64,000 bases of DNA from Xanthostigma xanthostigma (lineage: Eukaryota > Arthropoda > Insecta > Raphidioptera > Raphidiidae): positions 1,116,001-1,180,000 of the forward strand of contig OY754475.1 in the NCBI GenBank assembly GCA_963575645.1, read 5' to 3'. The notes under the pieces were generated by a model. That model saw only the letters and a program-made list of their open reading frames with translations, did not search any database and was not told the origin of the DNA. Position 1 is the stretch's first letter, and each line of letters begins with the position of its first letter. Below, in pieces: positions 20,340 to 31,893 of this stretch. A program made the translations under genes and the position numbers.

Positions 20340-20405
20340 GGCGCAACTTGTAGGCTAAGTCATGACCTGTCAGCGCGATGAATGACTTAGACTACTAGTT
20401 ACGCC
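20340..20405. repeat. 24-bp-arm hairpin
   Basis: Arms 20340-20363 and 20382-20405 are inverted with 3 mismatches in 24 and an 18-nt loop (core CTAAGTCAT / ATGACTTAG). It lies just outside the previous TIR element and could be an independent tiny MITE. Confidence 0.6.
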
Positions 20406-23400
20406 AATAACTATTATTTAATTGACGAACCGGCTAGGAACAGTTTTGAAATGAGAGAGGTGAACAAATTCTACATTTATCAAATTTTTTTGTGACGGTA
20501 GAAAATATGATTTGACATCCCTTGAACTGTATTCTCAATAATGAAACAAAAATGTCACATCGCTTTACGCCGTGTTTTTGTCATCTTACTATGACAGTAA
20601 AGAACAAAAGAAATAGTTGAATTGTTGGAGAAAAAAAAATAGTAAAAGAAAAGAGCGAGACGAACGATATTCAACTGTTCCGCTCGTTGTTTGTCGTCAG
20701 ACGGACGAGTTAAAAAGCGGGTAAGTTTTTCAAACCAACTTCCTTCTTCTGACAAATAGAATTGTTTACTGTGCGTTGGTGCTTTGTCTTTTACAAAACA
20801 AAAGAAGTTAAATCAATCTGTTTGCTACGTTATAAGAGAACTCTTCCTTACCGACCGCCTCCGTCACCGACTAGACAATAAGTGGTCAGATTCCCGCTTG
20901 TATAGTTTTCTTATTTTGTCTTTATTTAATGAAAAATTGCTTCTTTGAATTTACTTTTTTCGTGGTTAAACGCGCTGTTTTTTTTGTTTTTTATCGATTG
21001 TTTTTTATTTTCTGCGTGGACGCTGCTCCGAACATTTTGTTTTGCAATTTTGTATTCAAAATTTTACCCTTTAACTAACGAATTAATTGTAGTGAATCAG
21101 AAAACTATTTTATAACTTTGATGTAATACTAAAATTAAATTTTTTGCATTATACATCGCGCGAGTCTGTGTTTATAAAATCAATTACAATTTATTCCGTA
21201 CCGTTTTTATAAATAGAAATTGTTTGTTCCTTGAAAACTTTAAGCGGACATCCAAACGGTTAATAATTTTTGTATTTGCCACTGTATCTGTAGGTGCTTA
21301 CAGATCATAAGTTGTTACAATGCAAAATCTGGACACCTTTGTTATTATTAAGGATTTACTTGTAAAAATAGATTCGACAAAAGCCAATAGAGTAGCAGAA
21401 CACACAAACGTCCAAAAATAATTGTTCGAACGACGAGAATATAAAGTTTATTCCACCAACAATGGGGCTACCTCTCAAGTATGGTTTTTGTACCTTTCTT
21501 ATAGTATATGTAAGATAATAACGCATTTTGTACTTACAAAATTTGGCACACTTCGTGACTTATCTTCATCATCAAACAAATGCTAAGCGTAGCAACAAAC
21601 AACAAAAGAATATCGTCTTCAAAGAAAAGAGCATCGTATATATTTTATTTACACATCACGACGTTTACATGTCATTTTTCGTTCAGTTATAATTTTGGGT
21701 AAATACATTATAAACGCTTGACAACTAAATTCATTAACCTCTTAATCTAATTAATTTTTTTATAGAAAATAGTTTAAAGCGTAGTTTTTGTTACGGATGA
21801 AAGTTAAAAAATAATCATAGAAAAGCTGATCCTTGAGGAAGGCCAGTAAAAAAGAAGCGCGCATTTTAAAATTCTTCTAGTGGAGAATATAAAGTATCTT
21901 AAATAGGTAATAAAGCTGGGTGTAAGAGTAGAAGTAGGGTTAGAATCCACGACAGTCTTGATCCAAATGCCAGCACGCTGACCAATAATCCTCGCGGAGA
22001 TGCTTAGCAGTCAATGTAAACATACTGAATTTGTTATGTAAGCTTGTAACCGGACACTAAAGGTTAAGAATAAGGGATTTTTCCATGTTATGTAATTTTA
22101 ATATATTATGTGCCCTTGGTATTTTCTCCGCATTCAAATATACAATACTGATCGTTCATACATGTTTAGTTCTATTCAACCAGCAAGTCATTCAGTTGGC
22201 ATCACCTGTCAACGGCAACCGTCCTTCTCTGTTTCGAACAGACGCGATAGCCGCGTCTCTTTCTTAACCGTTACATGTTTACCTGACCTCACTATTCTTT
22301 CGTCTTCGACCCTTCTTCTGTTCTTCACTTCTTCTTTTTTCTATGTGCAACATTTTTTTTTCACACGCTCTGTCATTCAAGATTTTATTCAAAAATCAGT
22401 GTCTGCTCGTCGATTAATGGTTTTAAGGGGCGCCTGATCACAACCTAACAATATATGTATTGTTCACATGTTTTACTTCAATATTGTGCTTACCCCGCTA
22501 CGCGTATGGGTTCCGTCAAAACCTACATTAACGCTATATAAGCAACGAATTATTATTTTTGTATAACAAGAATATTTTTAAGGTTAGAAATCACATTCAT
22601 TCTGACATAAATGCGATTCGTTTGTTTGAATGATTCTTTTTTTTTTAACAAAATTTAACGCAACGCCGCCATTGGCTAAACGCGTACCTATATACATGAA
22701 ATTCATTGAAGAAAAAACGAAATAAACATAAGCATTTATCAAACGGTCCTTTTTAAAAGATTCAGTGTGTTGTAGCAGTCAAGAGTACTCGAAACGAGGC
22801 CCTCGTGTTCAATCGTTTTTAAAAAACAAATTCAGACAAAAGACGACTCTCAGCGCACACTCGATTTATGAATGTCTTAAAAATTTCTTCTTCACATCTG
22901 CTTTAAACCAGGCAATGAATTTCGAAGCTAAAAGCTAGAACATTCACTTTTTGAGGAAATTGTGTAAATAACTTTATTGTCTATCCTAGAGTGGCTCGTT
23001 GAAATGGCACTCCTTGGTCAGCTGTCAAATTTTTTTGAGCTTATATGTAAATAAGTTTCATCGTATTTGAACCTAATTCGCTATTGTTGAATGTTTCGCG
23101 TTCTAATTTATTTAGTTTCAAGTTAAATTTTCTATAGTTTATTTGAGGTTAAATCGTATTTGAAAAGACTACACATGTGTGTAATCTGTGCTATGTAACA
23201 AATGAACATCGGCCGACCGAATGATCATCGTTTGTTATACACCATTTTTCACGTTATTCTTTTTTCTTTTTCTTTTATATCAATAGATGCATACTTATAC
23301 GATATGAAACGAAAGTTACGCAAGATATATGTTGTAATAACAGTTTTTTTTTGTGGTTTTGATCGTGAAAAAAAAAACTATCGCGTGCTGTTCTTTTGTT

Positions 23401-23959
23401 TACAGTGATTTTTCACGCGCGCGTGGTGTTTTGTTTTTATTTACGTTTTTTTTCTTTTTGTTTCGTGCGGCTGACCGATTTCTCTGTGGGTAAAATCATC
23501 GACAGTTGATTACCGATTTTTTAAAAAATAGTTTTCATAATCATAACCTCAAAAAACACTAAATGTTTAGACTTTAAGATAATTTCCTTGGAAGTAAATG
23601 TGGCAGCCTTTTTCCGCAGTAATTCATTCGACAGCAAGAAAGCTAATAAGCTTTTTTATCCCCGGTTGTTGAAGGTGTAGAGAAATTCGTCAGGCGTTTT
23701 CTTTGATGCCGCAATAACGCTTGTTCGGAAAATGTGGGTAGTACACAAAATATATATGTGTATAGGGTACTTCGGTACTCCGTAGGTACATTTCTATATA
23801 ATGTATGGTTTGTAATGAAAGGATCAAGCTGTGAAATTAGTACATATATTATAATATGTTTCGCTCTGTATTTGTGGCAAAGCTATACTATAGCTATACT
23901 GATTTTATAGCCACTAGAATATTATGGCTTTTGTCATCTAAAAACACGGACTGAACATT
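20406..23959. other. Long anonymous AT-rich tract
   Basis: Over 3.5 kb without a recognised repeat. The longest frame is 109 codons (22108-22437), Ser/Thr/Phe-rich and overlapping another frame, with no domain. T-rich tracts are common. It could be unique intergenic or intronic DNA. Confidence 0.5.
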
Positions 23960-24073
23960 AATACTATATTACACCACAATGGCCCGAAGTTTGATATTCT
24001 TACAATACGCGCCATGATGCTTGAGGCAGTGTAAGGATATCATACTTTCGACCAGTGTGGTGTATACTATTTT
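23960..24073. mobile_element. Small MITE H, copy 2 (inverted)
   Basis: The ends AATACTATATTACACCACAA and GTGTGGTGTATACTATTTTC pair as inverted repeats. It is the inverted counterpart of 13877-13989 and again abuts element G. Confidence 0.55.
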
Positions 24074-24331
24074 CGTTCATACATCGGTCGTAAGTACGCT
24101 TATTAAATACATTAATTGATTAGTTATTAATTACACAAAAACTCAGATAAATTCCAAGCAAGTAGCTTTGAGGTACGTAAAATCGCGAATGACTATTAGC
24201 TAAAATGTATAATGCTATGGAAACGACATCTAAACAACAGTTTATCTTTACTCGCCGCCCGAACGTACGTACTTCCAGCATCAGTGCGTGTAATCCCCAC
24301 CAATGCGCTAGTGTTAGACTCTCTGCCTTAC
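24074..24331. mobile_element. Element G, copy 2 (partial, inverted)
   Basis: Reverse-complement match to 13600-13876, including ATACATCGGTCGTAA at the outer end, GCCGCCCGAACGTACG and GCGTGTAATCCCCACCAA. The left TIR and left half of the element are missing, replaced by the Penelope-like repeat that starts CAATAAATAA. Confidence 0.65.
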
Positions 24332-25112
24332 AATAAATAATATTATCGACTAATTTTTCAGACAATATATTAACAAAAAAATATATAATTAATACATTAA
24401 CGTTTCAATCCGGATTTGGACCTTCTTCAGAACTGATCTAAAAAAAAATGGTTGTCTGTAAAGTCGGTTTACGGACGATAGTTTTACGTGATAACGTATT
24501 CCGTAATACATAACCTAAATTTATATAATAATTATAATAATTCGAATCTATGATATTGCATCTTTCGCTTCAAATTTAGGTTAATTTTATTTATTTTAAT
24601 TACTCACCATATAATATTTCTTAATAAATAATAAATAATATATTCTTCCGTATTTATTTTAAGTCTCAAAGATTAGCTGTCATAATATTTATAAAACAAT
24701 TGTTTCACTGTTTATAATATAAAATTCTAAAACCTACTTACAATATTTAAGTATTTTCATACGTCAAAAAATTGATTTTTATAATGATAAAATTTGTAAG
24801 AAAACGATTTTTTCGAGAGATGAGACCTAGCTAAAACGATTTTTTGCCCCCCAAAATCCCTTTTCAGTAAATTTCATCCAAATCGTTAGGGCCGTTTTCG
24901 AGAAAAGCACGCACAGGGTCAGGCGGAACGTTACGCGTTACGCGTTACGAACGTTAGGAACGTTACGTTACACTTTTTCGAACATGCAGCCGGTGTTTTA
25001 TCAATTTATAAGATTGGTGATTCATCAATTTATAAGACGTTATCACGTCAATATAAAAAATAATTAATATTTAAATTCTAATTAGCTTTTTATAAAATCT
25101 TTCAAAATTACA
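24331..25112 (-). mobile_element. Penelope-like repeat P, copy 1, split by element A copy 4
   Basis: The part before 24446 matches the arm of the inverted repeat at 33010-33194 (CGACTAATTTTTCAGACAAT, ATTAATACATTAACGTTTC, GGATTTGGA, CTTCTTCAGAAC). The match resumes after 25050 with ATATAAAAAATAATTAAT and TTTATAAAATCTTTCAAAAT. Element A copy 4 therefore inserted into its A-run. The minus strand carries a CTGAAGA-stem-GAAACG motif (24401-24430). Assignment to Penelope-like elements is by analogy with that motif and the inverted-pair arrangement. Confidence 0.5.
24447..25050 (-). mobile_element. Helentron-like element A, copy 4
   Basis: Conserved ends TGGTTGTCTGTAAAG...ACGTGATAACG and CGTTATCACGTCA. 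The middle carries the same LINE-like module as copy 2 (CAGTAAATTTCATCCAAATCG, GGGCCGTTTTCGAG). A GTTACGCGTTACGCGTTACG expansion lies at about 24936. Because it interrupts repeat P, the empty site can be read from 33116-33130: insertion in an A/T run without a clear target duplication. Confidence 0.7.
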
Positions 25113-25738
25113 ATTGATGTCGAAAGTATATAAAGTTTACGATGGAAACGTCAACACACCCCGCGCCAAGCTCATAGTATAGGTGCCTAGGTATTATTAT
25201 GTGTGTAAATATTAATATGGAATGCACACGTTTACCCCGTGCAGGGAAATAAGCAGGCGCTCGCGGTAATAACAGGGGGGGTCACTGGCGGGGGTTTCGG
25301 CTCGCACTTCTCGCTTTACATTTCAATATTACACTCTAATAACCACACACACACACGATATTATGTGTATTCTCAAAATGCATTCGAAGGCAGCCATTTA
25401 AGCATTTATTCGATATAATAGTTCTTTCCTGCGCCTTACTGTTTTCAACCAGTAAACCTTAAGTAACATACCTACTAAGTGAGAAAGTGATATTGTATTT
25501 GGATTATTCTATATAGAACAATAAATCTACACTACTGTAAGGCCAAAGTTTTATTAAAAAACAATAGAAAAAATATAAAATAATAATAATAATGAAAACA
25601 AAACAATAGTAACTGTTTGAACAATTGAAACAATCTAATTATAGAAAAAAAATAGTTATATTTTGGCAAAATAATTTTAACCCCAATACTGGCCGAACAT
25701 TTCTGCTGTTTCCATGACTTTTCTATCATCGATAGGAA
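25113..25738. other. Anonymous sequence
   Basis: Contains a short G-rich tract (ACAGGGGGGGTCACTGGCGG near 25271) and a CA microsatellite near 25345. A 77-codon minus-strand frame is Phe/Tyr/Leu-rich low complexity. Nothing is recognised. Confidence 0.5.
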
Positions 25739-25740
25739 TT

Positions 25741-25931
25741 GTAAAAAATAAAGAATAGTTACCACAACAGTTTTATAAGCGGATGTACATTTCGGGAACT
25801 ATGCTCTCATCCTCAGCAAACACTAAACTTAGTGTTTGCCAAAGATCTTAGTGTTTGCTGAAGATGAAAGCATAGCTCCCGAAATGTGCATCCGCTTATA
25901 AAACTGTTGTAACTAATCTTTATTTTTTATT
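25741..25931. mobile_element. Inverted-repeat element with CTGAAGA...GAAATG motif
   Basis: Arms at 25741-25826 and 25848-25931 are inverted with few mismatches (TTATAAGCGGATG(T/C)ACATTT and CAGCAAACACTAA cores). The spacer holds another partial copy of the arm end. The right arm reads CTGAAGATGAAAGCATAGCT then CCCGAAATG, the same layout as repeat P. Penelope-like origin is a tentative reading. Confidence 0.55.
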
Positions 25932-26192
25932 TTCGTTTCAACCACAGTGCTCTTAATATTTGTATATATGATAGGAATTGTGTTCTTTTAAAATAGACGA
26001 CGCTACTTTTTGTGACATCCTGTATACTGGACCCTTGTATTTTTGCCACTGAGTCACGGCAAACGTACAAGTAAATTGTTAGTTAAGCTTCCAATGTGTA
26101 ATTTTAGTTTACTATAGGCGGTATTTTTGTTTGAATGCAAACGTAATGAATAATTATTAGTTTGATATCCCACCGTACTCGAGAACACGGTA

Positions 26193-26380
26193 CAGTAGAA
26201 CCTCAATTCGGATTCGATTGCGACCAAGACACAAATCGAGACGAATTGATTTGAAAAGATAGCGGCCGAGTTTTGTTATTATTTCTGCCAGTTTCGATGA
26301 CTGAAATTTGTTGAGAAAGCGAATGTAGTTCTCCTCGAAACGTCGAACGGTTGCAAACTCGTATAATCGAAGTTCTACTG
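26193..26380. mobile_element. pogo-like MITE, 188 bp
   Basis: The inverted ends CAGTAGAACCTCAATTC and CAGTAGAACTTCGATTA are flanked by TA on both sides (26191-26192 and 26381-26382). The termini resemble those of the pogo-like element at 6972 (CAGTGTAACCTC). Short internal length excludes coding capacity. Confidence 0.75.
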
Positions 26381-26382
26381 TA

Positions 26383-27515
26383 CTGTGTCGCGGTTGTATG
26401 GATTCGCGGTGAATGGAGAAGGTAAATAATATGAAATTAGTGACGACTGCTAACAAATTGTACAAAGCTATCTCAACTTACACGAATTTGTTGGATATAA
26501 TGGCGGATTGCGATATACTCGTATGTACACCGTGCGACACACGGTGGGCCAGTAATCGAAAACTACCGGGCAAAATTATATGTTCAAGTTTTTTTTTTTT
26601 AATTTCGTGACGAATTCGACGGAGGAACTCATAAGAGAAAAAACAGTTTCGAAAAAATGGTGAAAAACTATTGCATCTAAGATTTAATCTTCATCTTGTC
26701 GAGGATTAAAACGAGTTTGCTGCAGAGAGTGAAAATGATTAAACGCTTTTGAAAATTGTATTTTTTTTATTCTAGGGCGTTTTTACGAATTCGTTCTTTC
26801 AATGTTTAGAAATTTTAAGCTTGGAGTCGTTCCGATTTTTTTTTTTAAATAAATATTGCAATAAGTCAATTTATTCCTTTACATGAAATATGAAAAAAAA
26901 GATGTAATAATCGCATTTTTTAAAATTTTTTAACGCGACAATGGTGTGCTTAAAAAATTACTGCAGAACTGACACAGTACGAAATGCAATTTTCAAATTT
27001 GTCAATTCATTTAGACAAATTATTGTTCTGCATTTTATGTGAAACTTGTGTAGCGTTTCTTAGAAGCGACTGTCATATGTCGTGCGCTCTTCACTTGTCT
27101 GTCATGACGGCACGGGTAACTTGATACACAAAACTTAGGTATATAGACAGAGAATCATATGGGACTGGAATACATGCATATAAGATATCCGTATACTTTA
27201 AATATAGGGGTCAAAGTTAAGCCCGATTTACATAATACTCCGTACACAATTCACAGTTTCGAAAAACTTAGAGATCGCATAATAGTACGAGAGCTAACAT
27301 TTTTGTGTGGGGATTTGGGGCAGCGTGAAAATTTGTGAAACACTTCGCAATTTCGCAAAGTTGAAAATTCAAGGTGTGGCTAGACTCCACTGCCCTTCTG
27401 CCAGGTCTTCGATTTTGTGTTCAGACATTTACAAAAGAAGTGGTGATACCTACCCAAAAATGTTTTATAGCTCTTGAACTATAATAAAGCCTTTTAGGTA
27501 CAGGGATTGAGAAAG
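26383..27515. other. Anonymous AT-rich sequence
   Basis: No repeat match or long frame is recognised. Confidence 0.5.
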
Positions 27516-27523
27516 AAAGCCAT

Positions 27524-27835
27524 TAGAGCTGTAACAAACCGTATGTATTCGTTACTGACTCGAAGTAACGAATTGTTACTTACAAATTCATTTCGTTACT
27601 CGCATCTTTCGCATCCATGTCAGTTCGACTCGTTTGATGCGGTTATACGTTATACGAACGAAGTCATACCGTATCACGTATGCGACGCGATAGTACATGC
27701 TTGATGCTGTTAGTACACGATTGTATGTCGTATGAAAAGTAACGAGTAACGTAACGATTTGAAAGTAACAGGTACTGGTTCTTTAAGTAACGAATACATA
27801 CGGGTACACAATTTCTCGTTACTTTTACAGCTCTA
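27524..27835. mobile_element. hAT MITE 2 (GTAACGA-rich)
   Basis: The 312-bp element is flanked by a perfect 8-bp duplication AAAGCCAT (27516-27523 and 27836-27843). The ends are TAGAGCTGTAAC and, from the other strand, TAGAGCTGTAAAAG, fitting the hAT YAGNG start. The subterminal regions are packed with GTAACGA/TCGTTAC motifs in both orientations, probable transposase binding sites. There is no coding frame. Confidence 0.9.
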
Positions 27836-27843
27836 AAAGCCAT

Positions 27844-28636
27844 TGAGTACAATCAACAACTGACGCACTATTTATGAACTACACAACGCCATCTGTGATT
27901 GGTAAGGCAAGGTATTCAAGAAATCTCATTTCAAACGCCTGTTCTTTTTGTGTCAAGTGTGAATCGTGCCTTAAATATTTGTTGTCACGGTTCTATCCAA
28001 GTCTTGCGTTCTCACATATTCTTCTCATTAAACTCGAGTATTTGTGATTCCCCTTTCATCTTACAAGACATGCGCAGGAACAAGTCTATAGAGAAATTAG
28101 GAAATAATTAAAACTATCCTGTTACATCGGTCCCATTGTCTAAAACATGTGCGTGTGTGTATTATTACGTCATCCCGATATGACAAAGACGCAGCGGCAA
28201 CACTAGCGCCGCCACCGATTGCAACCAATTACAGTCGAGTTGCGTAACATACAACTCACAGTCAATTATTTTAATGAATTCCGCAATCGATCTTCTTTAT
28301 ATAGAACGCAGAATGTGGAACAGTTTTCTCCGCGGACGGGTCCCAGTTTTTAGACACTTGCGACTCCGCGTTGTTTCATTGGTTGGATAAAATGACCATT
28401 TTTTACATTTATTCTAAAAGATTCCGCCTTATAAGTTTAATATTTTCGATTCTAAAGTAGTTTTCCCTCGTATTTTCGTGTGTTAGAAGAGATGTATGCT
28501 ATAATGTTGTTTTTTATAATGGTATACTATTAACAATTTATTATTCTATTTATTGTTCCACTTCCAAGAAATGTTTGTCAAAAAAATTTTCTTGAAAACT
28601 TTATAGCTTGGGAAATATTTAAAAAATAAAAAAAAA
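27844..28636. other. Anonymous sequence
   Basis: A 70-codon frame (27899-28111) has no recognised domain. Short GC-richer region near 28190-28230. No repeat match. Confidence 0.45.
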
Positions 28637-28786
28637 TGGTTGTCTGTAAAGTCGGTTTACGGACGATAGTTTTACGTGATAACGTATTCCGCTCGAATAT
28701 CATATTTAGGGTCAGGCGGAACGTTACACTTTTTCGTGCGTGCAGCTGGTGTTTCATCAATTTATTTATAAGACGTTATCAAGTCA
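28637..28786 (-). mobile_element. Helentron-like element A, copy 5 (150 bp, internally deleted)
   Basis: Only the two termini remain: TGGTTGTCTGTAAAGTCGG...CTCGAATATCATATTTA joined to GGGTCAGGCGGAACGTTACA...AAGACGTTATCAAGTCA. The junction (TTTA|GGGTCAGG) lies near that used by the cargo blocks in copies 2, 4 and 9. Confidence 0.75.
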
Positions 28787-28879
28787 AAAAAAATTAGCTG
28801 CTCTTTTGTTTTGGAGATTTGTCAAAAAGGAATGCTTTGGATATTTTTTATATGTGAAAATACATAATGTATAAATATA

Positions 28880-28960
28880 TAATATTTATTACTAGTCGTT
28901 ACCCGCGTTTATTTTATTTATTATGTAATAATGTCAGTACGTTTGAAATTGTACTGATTC
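28880..28960 (+). mobile_element. Possible LINE 3'-tail remnant
   Basis: TACTAGTCGTTACCCGCG resembles the start of common lepidopteran RTE 3' tails (CTAGCnGnnnCCCGCG). Only ~30 bp can be matched. Confidence 0.25.
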
Positions 28961-29084
28961 TGTGCCCCATTTGATTAAAATTGTTTTACTGCTTTAAAAA
29001 ATCAGTCCGCACCTGAGAACATACCTCCGTCTGACTATTTCAGCTTTCAGGGTAAAGTTTATAATTCGATTGTAAAATCTAAAA

Positions 29085-29200
29085 TTTATAGAAAAAGTTT
29101 GGCGCTTATCGATTTGCGAATTAAACCCGTGTAATACGGTGCAATGGGATTCGAACCTGCGCTCCTCTATACATTGTATATGTAGAGTACCACTTAACGG
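29085..29200 (-). mobile_element. tRNA-like sequence / SINE head
   Basis: On the minus strand GCAGGTTCGAATCCCAT is a perfect pol III B box, preceded about 40 nt upstream by CGTTAAGTGGTACTCTAC, an A-box-like segment. The T stem and acceptor stem do not pair well, so a tRNA pseudogene or SINE head is more likely than a working tRNA. Confidence 0.45.
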
Positions 29201-31256
29201 ATTATGTAAAACAACAACGCGCGTCGCGACATTGCGAAACAACTGACGATCTCACACAGACACGCCGAGCGTCATTTGTCCTAATGCGTGAAACAAATGC
29301 AAATCTGTTTAAGCCCGAACAAGAATATACCGTGTCTGTTGCATTTTGTGATTTTCGATGGACTTTATGCGAATAGCGTCAAAGAAATCCGGTTTTATTA
29401 AAACAAATTAATTAAAATCATTTGTTTTTGTTGCATTTATTATAAATATGGAGAAATTTAAAAGTTAGAGGTTATGTTTTTGACGCAGTTGAGTACAAAA
29501 ACCTCTTCGCTAATTATTTATTTATTTATTTATTTAATTTAATTAAATACAATTAATACAAATACAAATTGTTCACAGTAGCTTTATATAAACTGCAGTT
29601 GTTGAGCGTCAGATAACTTGATCTCGGAGATCAAAAAAGATATATTTTTTCCGAATGATCACATTACACGAGCCATTAAAAAAATTTATTGAATCAAAAT
29701 TCAAATTTATAATATTTGTAATAAAACAAATCGACGTGCAATTCAGCAAGTTTTCATTTGTCGATAAAAGTCTCATATATTTTAATACAGCGAATGCAAC
29801 TGTCGTAACCTCACTTTTCTCGCAGAGCGCGGTTGCGATATCATCATCAATAAATCAAAGAGTTTTTTCTCCAGCAATTTTCAACTCATAAAAATATATA
29901 TATCTACGTTCTTGTAACAAACAACAAACAGATAATTTTCATTTGTATATATAGAAGGAACGTTGCTTTTCTCCTGTCGCCAAAAATAAAAATAAAACAT
30001 GACTCAACGTTTTTCTGACAACTTTGTGTACCCCCGAAGAAAATTAGTTTCACTATTGTCTCGTTTATTACTTTTTAAAATTGGGTTTTTCTTATTTTGC
30101 GACGACTTCATTACTTGTAGACGGGGATGGGTTGAAAATTTGTTTCCAGCTTTAGAAAAATAACAGTGAGTTCTTGTTAATCGGATACAAGAATCTATAC
30201 ATAACCTCAAAGAATGAGACGCCATAGCAATGTTTATAACAATCATACTTTGTCTTGAAATAGAGTTGAGTCTACTTAAGAACGACGATGAGCTCTTTAT
30301 TATTTTGTAGCGTTTTAATAATTTCTGAAGACTTAATTTTGAATGAGTTATTTTTATAAAACTCCAGTGCAAAGTGTTAATGTCAGACACAAACACTGCA
30401 ACGCTGACATATTACATAATGCAAACAAACCCCTTTTGTTTTCCCGTAGACAAATGAACATAGTTAGTTGTGTTTACTGCTGGAAGTGTAAACAGTTTCT
30501 TTGTTTCTTTTCGGTTGTTTTATAATTCACTATGACACGGAACGTTTCCTGTTTCCGCTGTGTAACAGTCAACTGTTTTTTTAAAAACAGCCGAACATCA
30601 CTTTTTAAATAAATAATAAAATTTTGATGACTGCAAAGTGGAGAAAAGTTTCTCTGAAAAGTTTTTAGCATTCAACTCACGTCAGATACGAAATGGCGGA
30701 CAAACGGGCATTTTTATGCGGTTATGCAATGACATTGTGGCGCCACTAGCGGACAGACAAACTACTATATTAATATATATATTATATACGTCTATTAAAA
30801 GAGCCACTCATAAAAGCATTATTGTTATCTGTATAAAGGGAGTGACAGAGTCGAAGAATGCATAGTTTCTAGTGTGTTCGACAGAGTTGAAGCGATTTTT
30901 GATACTCAACTTGTATGTTTCTCTGTTCGTAATATTTACAGCATAAAATATAATAACTGGATGTGATAAAAATAAATTGGATTTTTAAAAATTATATTCA
31001 AAGTGGTAGTTTTGAAACTAAGAACAAAAATAATATATAGGTGACTATACACAGCGTTTAAACGGTTCATGGAATTAGCCCTCCCATAGCTCGTACCAGT
31101 CGGTTTGTGTATGTTGACTGGCAGATTCTTTAATATAAGACGCTGACGACGCCAAGCGTCTATAATTTGCAGATGTTTAATTGCCGCAAAAGAAAAAAAC
31201 AAGCATCGAATCTGTACATTCTTATAAGCGCTGCAATTCTTGTTAACATATTTTTT
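29200..31256. other. Anonymous AT-rich sequence
   Basis: Contains a TTTA microsatellite (about 29514-29541). A 130-codon minus-strand frame (30004-30396) is Ser/Lys/Arg-rich, has no recognisable domain and no splice or promoter context. I read it as chance. Confidence 0.5.
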
Positions 31257-31893
31257 TGACGTGATAACGTTGATGAAACACCGCCAGCACACACGAAAAA
31301 GAGTAACGTTCCGCAAACGAGAGCGCGATATAAGCGATAGAGATGCACGATCGGCCCAAGCGTCGGCTTGTGCGCATTTCTCCCTCTTCTCGCGTGACGT
31401 CAGAGAGTAGTGTGCGTTCAACATTTTTTTCGGCTGTTCCAGCGAAAGCTACATCTGACAGATGGCCTTTGTTTTAAAAACCGTGGAAATTAAGACTTAA
31501 AATCAAGATATCTAATAAAAATGTCATAAATTATCGAATTTTTAAAGCAATTTTTCAGATAATACATCGTTATTTGTCAATTGATAGTTTGTACACAAAC
31601 GCAGGTACATTTTGTATCAAAAACAAATCTTGGGAGATATCTGCATTTCATAACAGCAGATAAATTATACGGTTTGTTAACAAATATATAATATATATAT
31701 ATACATTCTTTTAAATGTCTTTTATAATTGCTTAAAAATATGTATTTTGCTTTGGTTGATCAAATTAGTCGGTAAAAATATAGTTTGACAGCTACTAAAA
31801 TTTAGATTATGTACTATTAAATATGATATTCGAGCGGAATACGTTATCACGTAAAACTATCGTCCGTAAACCGACTTTACAGACAACCAATTT
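31257..31893 (+). mobile_element. Helentron-like element A, copy 6 (longest)
   Basis: On the plus strand it starts TTGACGTGATAACG and ends CGTTATCACGTAAAACTATC, hairpin, GACAACCAATTTTT. At 637 bp it includes the module of copy 1 (GGCTGTTCCAGCGAAAGC, ATACGGTTTGTTAACAAATA, AAATATGATATTCGAGCGG) plus a further ~150 bp (31470-31660). The 162-codon frame on the other strand starts in this repeat and runs out of it, so it is not a gene. Confidence 0.7.

Noticed and set aside
22085..22437. Overlapping 60- and 109-codon frames as a membrane protein
   Set aside because: The hydrophobic look comes from T-rich DNA; there is no topology or family match.
30004..30396. 130-codon minus-strand frame
   Set aside because: No recognisable domain, Ser/Lys/Arg-biased, no start or splice context; compatible with chance in 64 kb read in six frames.
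30936..31424. 162-codon minus-strand frame, the longest in the window
   Set aside because: It starts inside Helentron-like copy 6, where the same first 20-30 codons recur in copies 1 and 3, and then runs into unrelated anonymous DNA. No domain is visible.
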